The position numbers were made by a program, and so were the translations under genes. This document shows positions 14,806-19,886 of a DNA stretch of 19,886 bases, piece by piece. The notes under the pieces were generated by a model. It saw nothing but the letters and a program-made list of their open reading frames with translations. It was not told where the DNA came from and did no database searches. How positions within the stretch are numbered: position 1 is the stretch's first letter; each line of letters opens with the position of its first letter. Source of the DNA: JBBRFH01 sp038224615 (GTDB taxonomy: Bacteria; Planctomycetota; Phycisphaerae; Tepidisphaerales; Tepidisphaeraceae); contig JBBRFH010000024.1 in assembly GCA_038224615.1 (NCBI GenBank), positions 1-19,886 on the forward strand, given 5' to 3'.

Positions 14806-14842
14806 CTCTTCTTGCTCATCCGTGCCTTTACGTGGCGCGGAG

Positions 14843-14863
14843 ATCCTTTACTGCGTTCAGGAT
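14843..14863. repeat. ATCCT ... AGGAT inverted repeat
   Basis: ATCCTTTACTGCGTTCAGGAT forms a short hairpin 19 bases beyond the antiporter stop. It resembles a dispersed 'ATCCTTCGCTGCGCTCAGGAT' type repeat. A role as the antiporter terminator (minus strand) is possible but has no U tract. Confidence 0.4.
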
Positions 14864-14881
14864 GACCGCGCTGCATGCCGG

Positions 14882-16588
14882 TCAGTGGTGGCCGATGCCG
14901 ACGACGAGGAACAGTGCCCATGCCAGGATGAGCATCGGCAAAAGGATCGGGATGGAGTAGTAGACGATGTACCCGAAGAACCCCGGCGTCGGGGCGCCGA
15001 CGTTTTCGGCGATGCTCTTGACCATGAAGTTCGGGCCGTTGCCGATGTAGGTCATCGCGCCGAAGAGCACGGCGCCCATCGAGATGCCGATGAGGTAGAG
15101 ATTGAGCTTCGGGTCGCCGAGCAGGAAGCCGACCTGGATTTCGTCCCTACTGAGCGTTCCCGCGGCGACACGATCGCCGTGGTATTTCTGAAGCGCGTTG
15201 ACGGCGTTGGTGAGCTGGCTGACGCTTTCCGGGCTGAGGCCGGCGGTGTCGGATTCGTGGATGCGGTCGTCGCCTTTACGCTTGACGACGGTGATGGCGC
15301 GATCGACGACGTTCTTGTCGAGTGCGCCGAGTTCGGTCTTGAGGAAGGTGAGATAGGTCGGGGCGTTATCGAGCACGCTGGAGAGCGAGCCCGAGGCGAA
15401 GTAGTAGTTGCCGGGCGTCTTCAGGGGCAGAGTGGTGCTGTTGTTGTAGAGGTAATTCAGGGCCGGCACCATGGTGAGGAAGATGCCGATGAAGAGGTAG
15501 GCCACTTCCTTGATGGGGGCGTAGTTGAAGTGGTTTTCGCCGTGAACGCGGCGCGGGGTGGTGGCGAGGGAACCGAAGGCGGCAATGGCCATCAGCGCCT
15601 CGCGCCAGGGGCCGGGGAAGATTTGATCGCACAGTTTGCTGTGTCCGAGGATGCCGATCAGGATGATGGTGATGAACAGCAGGTTGGTGCCGCCGTAGAA
15701 CGAGACCGCCGGGCCGATGTCGTCGCCGTCGTACTTGGCGCGGTCGTCGCTGAACGAGGCGCGTTTGTCGAAGATGAAGAAGACGACCAGCAGCAGGCCG
15801 TTGACCAGCGCCCACCACGGCCAGCAGTGCTCGAATACCCAGAAGAACGGCACGCCCTGGAGGAAACCGAGGAACAAAGGCGGATCGCCGATCGGCGTCA
15901 ATGAGCCGCCGGCGTTGGCGACGATGAAGATGAAGAACACGACGTGGAACATCTTCAGATGTCCCTTGTTCATGCGGAGAAACGGGCGGATGAGCAGCAT
16001 CGAAGCGCCGGTGGTGCCGAAGATGTTGGCGATGATCGCGCCGATCAGCAGCAGCACGACGTTAGCCATCGGGGTGGAGCGGGCGCGGACGCGGATCAGG
16101 ATGCCGCCGGAGACGACGAACAGCGACCCGAGCAGGAAGATGAAACTGATGTATTCCGAGAGCGATTTACCGATATTGGCCGCGCCCACCGGCAGGTGCT
16201 GTCCCTCGGGGCGGGCGGTGATGAAGAAGCAGTAGTACGCCGTCACCAGCAGGCCCAGGCCAATGGAGACGCGGTGGTAGTTATGCTCCCAGAAGTGCTT
16301 GGCCGCGAACGGCATGATGGCGATGCACGCCAGCAGCCCGACGAACGGCAACACCCAGGGCAGCGCCACCTGCGCGTCTTCGGCGCCGTGCGTGTAGTGC
16401 TCGAGCGCGAATCCGGCCCAGGCGATCACCATGGCGATCACAAAGCCGATCAACAACTGTGGCCGGCTCAGGGGTGTGGCGGCGGCTTCAGGCAACTCGT
16501 AGCCGGGCACGTGCGCATCGGGGTGCGTCAGGTGCAGAACACTGTGCCGAGTAGTTAAAGACGAGGAGGCGGTGGGTGTTTTGGGCAT
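14882..16588 (-). CDS. NhaD/CitMHS-type sodium:proton antiporter-like membrane protein
   Basis: The protein has 568 residues from the ATG at 16588; another in-frame ATG at 16636 would add 16 residues, and neither has a clear ribosome binding site. The N-terminal ~45 residues are cytoplasmic. Some 12-13 hydrophobic helices follow, from LLIGFVIAMVIAWAGFAL (about residue 45) to IPILLPMLILAWALFLVVG at the C-terminus. Half-helix motifs of the ArsB/NhaD/CitMHS superfamily are visible: SLTPIGDPP near residue 230, SSVLDNAPTYLTF near 406, and YIGNGPNFM near 516. These flank the ion path in this superfamily. A ~90-residue soluble loop (about 415-505, charged, KTELGALDKNVV to LLGDPKL) lies between the second and third motifs and is longer than in plain NhaD. 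Ion specificity cannot be told from sequence. It is transcribed away from an SMP-30-like gene. Confidence 0.85.
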   Translation of the reverse strand: MPKTPTASSSLTTRHSVLHLTHPDAHVPGYELPEAAATPLSRPQLLIGFVIAMVIAWAGFALEHYTHGAEDAQVALPWVLPFVGLLACIAIMPFAAKHFWEHNYHRVSIGLGLLVTAYYCFFITARPEGQHLPVGAANIGKSLSEYISFIFLLGSLFVVSGGILIRVRARSTPMANVVLLLIGAIIANIFGTTGASMLLIRPFLRMNKGHLKMFHVVFFIFIVANAGGSLTPIGDPPLFLGFLQGVPFFWVFEHCWPWWALVNGLLLVVFFIFDKRASFSDDRAKYDGDDIGPAVSFYGGTNLLFITIILIGILGHSKLCDQIFPGPWREALMAIAAFGSLATTPRRVHGENHFNYAPIKEVAYLFIGIFLTMVPALNYLYNNSTTLPLKTPGNYYFASGSLSSVLDNAPTYLTFLKTELGALDKNVVDRAITVVKRKGDDRIHESDTAGLSPESVSQLTNAVNALQKYHGDRVAAGTLSRDEIQVGFLLGDPKLNLYLIGISMGAVLFGAMTYIGNGPNFMVKSIAENVGAPTPGFFGYIVYYSIPILLPMLILAWALFLVVGIGHH

Positions 16589-16741
16589 TTTTTGTAGAAA
16601 AAATTGGCTGCGTGCAGCGGTTAAGTTCGTCTTCATTACCGATTCGGGCAGCATTGCACAAGTCAGAATCTTGCGAGCGTCAGCCCGCCGCAGGGAGGAT
16701 TTTCCACTACCGGTATTCCGGCGGGCGGGAGGCAGCGTAGG
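16589..16741. promoter_or_regulatory. Divergent promoter region, antiporter / SMP-30
   Basis: These 153 bases separate two divergent starts. A GGGAGG ribosome binding site (16727-16732) serves the SMP-30 gene. An AT-rich patch around 16588-16610 precedes the antiporter. I could not assign -35/-10 boxes with confidence. Confidence 0.4.
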
Positions 16742-17635
16742 ATGCCCGGCATTATGCCGACTCAAGCCGAACTCGTCCTCGATTGCCGCTGCCAACTCGC
16801 CGAAGGCCCCGTCTGGTGGGAAGGGCAGTTGTGGTTCGTCGACATCGAAGGAAAAACCCTGAATCGGTTCGATCCCACGACCAAACAGCACGCCGTCTAC
16901 GACGCCGGCCAGCGCCTCGGCTTCGCGGTGCCGACGGATCGGGCGGGGGAATGGATCGTCGGATTGCAGGAAGGGCTGGCGCGATGGACGCCCGCGAAGG
17001 GCGGTTTGCCGGAGATCTTTGCCCGTCCCGAGGCCGGCAAGGACCGCGTCATCCGCTTCAACGATGGCAAGACCGATCCGAACGGGAAACTCTTCGCCGG
17101 CACGATGCCGCTGGACGGGGCGAAGCACCTGGGCTCGCTGTATCGGGTTGATGGAGACATGGGCGTGACGACGGCGATCGACAAAATCAGCCTATCCAAC
17201 GGCCTTGCCTGGGACGTCGCCCGCCGCACCATGTACTACATTGATACGCCGACGAAGCAGATCGACGCGATCGACTACGACGCCGCCACGAGCGAGATCA
17301 GCAATCGCCGAACGATCCACAAGATCGAAGACGGCATCGGCGGCCCGGATGGCATGTGCATCGACTCGGCCGGCAACCTGTGGGTGGCGCTGTGGGGTGG
17401 GCGGCGCGTGCGCTGCGTCGATCCGACTCACAGCCAGGTCGTCACTGAGATTCCCGTCCCCGCGAACGCCGCCAGCAGTTGCTGCTTCGGCGGGGACGAT
17501 CTCAAGACCCTCTACATCACCACCGCCAAGCTCGGTGAAGGCAGCGATAGCAGCACCCACCCCCACGCTGGCAGCATCTTCGCCGTGCGTTTGGACGTGC
17601 CGGGACTGGCGACGGTGCCGTTCAAATTTGCCTGA
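16742..17635 (+). CDS. SMP-30/gluconolactonase-like lactonase
   Basis: The protein has 297 residues. The ATG at 16742 has GGGAGG 9 bases upstream, so I prefer it over the ATG at 16754. It is a six-bladed beta-propeller of the regucalcin/gluconolactonase family. Metal-ligand positions are all present: Glu21 (in AEGPVW), Asn153 (in SNGLAW) and Asp203 (in GGPDGM). These correspond to the divalent-metal site of SMP-30. The family motif RFNDGKTDPNGKLFAGTM (about 100-118) is also intact. It should hydrolyse sugar acid lactones in the cytoplasm; no signal peptide is visible. No sugar dehydrogenase is adjacent (the Gfo/Idh/MocA gene is 3.6 kb away), so the pathway is not fixed. Confidence 0.92.
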   Translation: MPGIMPTQAELVLDCRCQLAEGPVWWEGQLWFVDIEGKTLNRFDPTTKQHAVYDAGQRLGFAVPTDRAGEWIVGLQEGLARWTPAKGGLPEIFARPEAGKDRVIRFNDGKTDPNGKLFAGTMPLDGAKHLGSLYRVDGDMGVTTAIDKISLSNGLAWDVARRTMYYIDTPTKQIDAIDYDAATSEISNRRTIHKIEDGIGGPDGMCIDSAGNLWVALWGGRRVRCVDPTHSQVVTEIPVPANAASSCCFGGDDLKTLYITTAKLGEGSDSSTHPHAGSIFAVRLDVPGLATVPFKFA

Positions 17636-18040
17636 CGAACGCGCCGTGCGGTCGCGTTGCCGATGGTACAAGGTCTGGTCGCGGTGCTTCTTTATGGGCA
17701 TTTCACGACCCGCCGCGATTGGCTGATTGACGCCGATTTTGTCGCCTGCGGCGGTCGTTTCCGCACATTATTCGGGCCGGTCGGACCCGTGGGAGTCAGC
17801 ACTTCGGTTGTGATATCGTCGAAAATCGCAGAATTCTCCCGTTGCAAGCCCGCAAGTCTGGTACACTGTGTCAAGGTAAGTCAGAATCTCAGTCTCGACT
17901 CCGCAGACAGCATCACACCTGCCCGCAGTTTCCTTTCTCGATCCTCTCCTACCGTTTCCCGAGTCAATCGCTGGCTCGCTTTCGTCTTGAACCTCGAAAG
18001 TAAAACCGAAGGTTCATGGCCTCTTTGTTTGGAGATCGAT
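17636..18040. promoter_or_regulatory. Long leader / intergenic region upstream of the RRM protein
   Basis: These 405 bases have no credible gene: the frame of the RRM gene stays open upstream but its composition is unlike coding DNA here. TGAACCT (17988-17994) pairs with AGGTTCA (18010-18016) to form a 7-bp hairpin ending 14 bases before the GGAG of the next gene. No firm promoter boxes were found. A long structured 5' leader is plausible for a small RNA-binding protein. Confidence 0.4.
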
Positions 18041-18382
18041 ATGGGTACGAAACTGTACGTTGGTAATCTGAGCTACGACACCGGCAACGCCGAGTTGCAG
18101 CAGTTGTTCGCGGCGCACGGCGAAGTCCGCAGCGCTGAAGTCATCATGGACCGTGAAACCGGCCGCAGCAAAGGCTTCGGATTCGTCCAGATGGGCACCG
18201 AAGAAGAAGCCGCGGCGGCAATCACTGCCCTCAGCGGCCAGCAAATCGGCGGCCGCGCACTGACGGTCAACGAAGCCAAGCCCAAGCCGGCTGGCGGCGG
18301 TGGCTTTGGTGGCGGCGGCGGCGGTGGTGGCGGTCGCCCGCGTAGCGGTGGCGGCGGCGGTGGCCGCGGCAATCGCTACTAA
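18041..18382 (+). CDS. Small glycine-rich RRM RNA-binding protein
   Basis: The protein has 113 residues. The ATG at 18041 has GGAG 6 bases upstream and begins the domain directly. A single RRM spans residues 1-80, with RNP2 LYVGNL (residues 5-10) and RNP1 KGFGFVQM, whose aromatic residues stack on RNA. The C-terminal ~30 residues are almost pure glycine with arginine (GGGG, RPRSGGG, GRGNRY), as in plant and cyanobacterial glycine-rich RNA-binding proteins. Such proteins are often cold-induced and act as RNA chaperones; that role is inferred here. The gene is probably monocistronic, because an intrinsic terminator follows 21 bases later. Confidence 0.93.
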   Translation: MGTKLYVGNLSYDTGNAELQQLFAAHGEVRSAEVIMDRETGRSKGFGFVQMGTEEEAAAAITALSGQQIGGRALTVNEAKPKPAGGGGFGGGGGGGGGRPRSGGGGGGRGNRY

Positions 18383-18403
18383 CCCACACGGCTAAACGAA
18401 ACG

Positions 18404-18444
18404 GGCTGGGGCCGTCCCTTCAGGGCGTCCCCAGCCTGCTTTTA
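18404..18444 (+). terminator. Intrinsic terminator after the RRM gene
   Basis: GGCTGGGG (18404-18411) pairs perfectly with CCCCAGCC (18429-18436), with further partial pairing inside (CCC-TTCA-GGG), followed by TGCTTTTA. Strong GC stem plus short U tract. Confidence 0.75.
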
Positions 18445-18457
18445 CGCAAGGTCCTTC

Positions 18458-18691
18458 TTGAGATCCCTGCCCAATACCATCACCCGGATCGTCGTCGACC
18501 GCCTCGCGGTATCCGAAACCCGGCTCCTCAACCTCACCGTCGCCGTACGCACCCGCCTCGACCAGCAAGGCGGCTACCGTGGCGACCTCTCCAAGGCGAT
18601 CCAACTCGTGCTTCGCCAACTCATCAAGGCGAAAAAAGTCGTCGACGCCGACGGCTCCTACTCCCTCTCCAAGGCCCGCGACCGCGCCTGA
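18458..18691 (+). CDS. Small unknown basic protein, possibly winged-helix-like
   Basis: The protein would have 77 residues from a TTG start with CAAGG 6 bases upstream. The start is uncertain. Third codon positions are strongly G/C, like the true genes in the window, which supports coding. The sequence reads as helix-helix-strand (LTVAVRTRLDQQGGYRGDLS, AIQLVLRQLIKAKKVVDADG, SYSLSK), which could be a small winged helix or nucleic-acid-binding fold. I do not recognise the family. It begins just 13 bases after the end of the terminator of the RRM gene, so it needs its own promoter or read-through. Confidence 0.45.
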   Translation: MRSLPNTITRIVVDRLAVSETRLLNLTVAVRTRLDQQGGYRGDLSKAIQLVLRQLIKAKKVVDADGSYSLSKARDRA

Positions 18692-18769
18692 AGCCGCTCA
18701 GCGCCAGCCCGCCCCGTGCCGCCTTCCATCCCATCCCGCGCCTGCATAGCAGACGTATCGGCCCATCGG

Positions 18770-18798
18770 GCTTGACCTTTGCCCGCGCTTGACCTTTG
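18770..18798. repeat. Direct repeat GCTTGACCTTTG x2
   Basis: Two exact 12-base copies start at 18770 and 18787, 17 bases apart. TTGAC occurs in each, so either copy could contribute a -35-like element. They could also be a regulator site. Confidence 0.5.
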
Positions 18799-18981
18799 GC
18801 GATGGATGTCGCCTTCAGTCATTCCCCGCGCACCAGTTCGAGTGCAGTGCGCGATGGTCAACAAGATAAAACGATCCGCTTATCCTTTTCTAGCCGCATG
18901 CCAACGCTGAGCAAACAATAGTAAGCGACTTTATGCGCTGAAGTGTCAACGCGGGCGTGGGGGTCCACTCCTGACAATGAC

Positions 18982-19022
18982 CACTTTTCGGGCCATGCGA
19001 CCATGGCCCGCCGGAGAAGGTG
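18982..19022. repeat. Long hairpin upstream of the PHP gene
   Basis: CGGGCCAT (18989-18996) and ATGGCCCG (19003-19010) are perfect 8-base arms around GCGACC. Outside them CACTTTT (18982-18988) can pair with GAAGGTG (19016-19022) using G-U pairs, with a 5-base bulge. It lies 59 bases before the start codon and could be a leader structure or an upstream terminator. Confidence 0.5.
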
Positions 19023-19081
19023 CGCGCAGATTGCGCCACCCGACAATTATTCGCCCGACTTATTTGGGCATGGAGTCTCCT

Positions 19082-19886
19082 ATGCTTCGGAATCGTGAAT
19101 TTAGCGCCGCTTGTGCGGCCGCTGCTTTGTCGATGCTGGCCAGCGCCGGCGTTGTTTCGGCTGCTGCCGGTTATATCTCTGGTGACTTTCACCAGCATTC
19201 GACGCACTCGGATGGCAGCGTGCTGTTGGCCACCACCAACAGCTACAACAATCAGTACGGCCTCGATTGGTGGGCCAACAGCGAGCACGGCGGCCAAACC
19301 GGCAGCGGCGTGACCCAGGAGTATCGCTGGCAGGATATCGGTGGATACGACCACCTGAAGAGTGGCGTGACTGTCAACACTTACAAGGGCATGACAAACT
19401 CCTGGCTCGAAACCCAGGCTGCCCGCACCTCGTACACCAACAGGACCGTCATCCAAGGGCTCGAGTTCAACACTCCCGGCCACGAGCATACGTCCACGGG
19501 CATCATCACCAACCAATATAATGCCACCAACGCCAATGCCAGCCCGATGGCCGAGTTCGAATATCGCTTCGACAAGAACGACAGCGACACCAGCAACGGG
19601 CCCGGCGGCATCTGGACCGGCAAGAACACCGTGAATGACAAGGCCAAGACGCTCCAAGCGGTGGCTTGGTTGCAGACGAATCACGCGACCACGAGCTGGT
19701 TCATCCCCGCCCACCCGGAACGCGCCAACTCCTACCTCCTCAGCGATTTCCGCAACCTCAACAACGCCGCCCCGACCGTGGCGTTCGGCTTTGAAAGCAT
19801 TTCTGGCCACCAGAAGGCCGGCGGGCGCGGCGGCTACAGCACCAACGCTGGCACCGGCACGGGCCAGCCCCTCTCCGCCGGTCAGG
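19082..19886 (+). CDS. Exported PHP-domain phosphoesterase-like protein (3' end beyond window)
   Basis: The frame is open from the ATG at 19082, which has GGAG 6 bases upstream, to the right edge: 268 residues are visible. Residues 1-29 form a signal peptide (LSMLASAGVVSAAAG). The mature protein starts directly with a PHP motif: D35-F-H37-Q-H39-S-T-H42-S-D44-G, the first metal-binding motif of the polymerase/histidinol-phosphatase superfamily. Further likely ligands are Glu68-His69, Glu128, His134/His136 and His211 (in IPAHPER). This set fits a trinuclear metal site that hydrolyses phosphoesters. Export is unusual for PHP enzymes, most of which are cytoplasmic, but secreted forms occur in planctomycetes. 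The C-terminus, and any sorting signal there, is not in the window. Confidence 0.88.
   Translation, partial: MLRNREFSAACAAAALSMLASAGVVSAAAGYISGDFHQHSTHSDGSVLLATTNSYNNQYGLDWWANSEHGGQTGSGVTQEYRWQDIGGYDHLKSGVTVNTYKGMTNSWLETQAARTSYTNRTVIQGLEFNTPGHEHTSTGIITNQYNATNANASPMAEFEYRFDKNDSDTSNGPGGIWTGKNTVNDKAKTLQAVAWLQTNHATTSWFIPAHPERANSYLLSDFRNLNNAAPTVAFGFESISGHQKAGGRGGYSTNAGTGTGQPLSAGQ

Larger units (their letters stand above)
13942..14881. other. Repeat-rich intergenic island without credible genes
   Basis: This 940-base stretch holds no open frame with the strongly GC-rich third positions of the neighbouring genes. It contains several different inverted repeats, listed separately: GGCACGC (14025), the double GGGATGAAATCCC unit (14197), CATCCG/CGGATG (14473), GGGTTTG/CAAACCC (14547), TGCCA/TGGCA (14584), the heptad palindrome (14701) and an ATCCT/AGGAT unit (14843). 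Such mixed clusters point to repeated insertion of small dispersed elements. I see no tRNA-like fold. Confidence 0.6.
18692..19081. other. Intergenic stretch before the PHP gene
   Basis: These 390 bases lack a credible gene. They contain a 12-base direct repeat (18770-18798) and a long hairpin (18982-19022). A ribosome binding site GGAG (19072-19075) ends it. A minus-strand open frame covering part of it is antisense to the PHP gene and not convincing. Confidence 0.5.

Noticed and set aside
14534..15904. A 456-residue plus-strand frame rich in Asp, Glu and Val
   Set aside because: It is antisense to the antiporter gene and passes through the heptad palindrome. No motif is visible.
16589..17128. 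Extension of the antiporter frame upstream to 17128
   Set aside because: It would run antisense through the SMP-30 gene; the extra sequence has no domain, and the protein begins sensibly at 16588 (or 16636).
17657..18040. 128-residue N-terminal extension of the RRM protein
   Set aside because: Composition is not like the coding DNA here, the RRM begins at 18041 with a good ribosome binding site, and RRM proteins of this type have no such extension.
18890..19810. A 306-residue minus-strand frame
   Set aside because: It is antisense to the PHP-domain gene, whose metal motifs, signal peptide and ribosome binding site are clear.
1..19886. CRISPR array, tRNA or rRNA genes, insertion sequence with transposase
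   Set aside because: I looked for direct repeats with regular spacers, cloverleaf signatures and transposase motifs and found none.

Overview
The window is high-GC bacterial chromosome and most likely comes from a planctomycete, probably of the Phycisphaerae. This placement is by family resemblance only; no rRNA gene is present. The supporting evidence is an exported protein that opens with a planctomycete-type LEPLEVRRLLS motif, a run of large envelope genes typical of that phylum (a glutamine-amidotransferase-like membrane protein, a DUF4175-like protein, a coiled-coil protein and a prenyltransferase-like toroid protein), and intergenic DNA rich in palindromic repeats.

Positions 1-7734 hold five closely spaced plus-strand genes. 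They are the 3' part of a membrane protein with a GATase1-like/Ig-like ectodomain, a membrane protein with an inserted PA14 domain, an exported 830-residue Q/A/K-rich coiled-coil protein, an exported alpha/alpha-toroid repeat protein, and an exported protein with about four internal beta repeats and an NPCBM-like C-terminus. Together they look like one cell-envelope or periplasmic assembly of unknown function.

Positions 7779-9521 hold a convergent minus-strand gene for an exported SGNH-hydrolase-like protein with two SdrD/SpaA-like modules. Divergent from it is a two-gene unit (9794-11451) in which a STAS-domain protein overlaps a PilB/GspE-type ATPase by ATGA. A long palindrome follows, then a [2Fe-2S] ferredoxin (minus) divergent from a Gfo/Idh/MocA oxidoreductase (plus), then a HigB/HigA toxin-antitoxin pair with a clear operator palindrome.

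Positions 13942-14881 are a 940-base stretch with no credible gene, packed with several kinds of inverted repeat. A minus-strand NhaD/CitMHS-type ion antiporter (14882-16588) then stands divergent from an SMP-30/gluconolactonase-like enzyme (16742-17635). A 405-base leader precedes a small glycine-rich RRM RNA-binding protein with a good terminator. A small unknown gene follows, then a 390-base non-coding stretch with a large hairpin, and finally the 5' part of an exported PHP-domain phosphoesterase that runs off the right edge.

Nothing here is demonstrably a new system. The strongest candidates are the five-gene envelope operon with its PA14 and repeat-domain variations, the STAS-ATPase pair, and the repeat-dense intergenic island.
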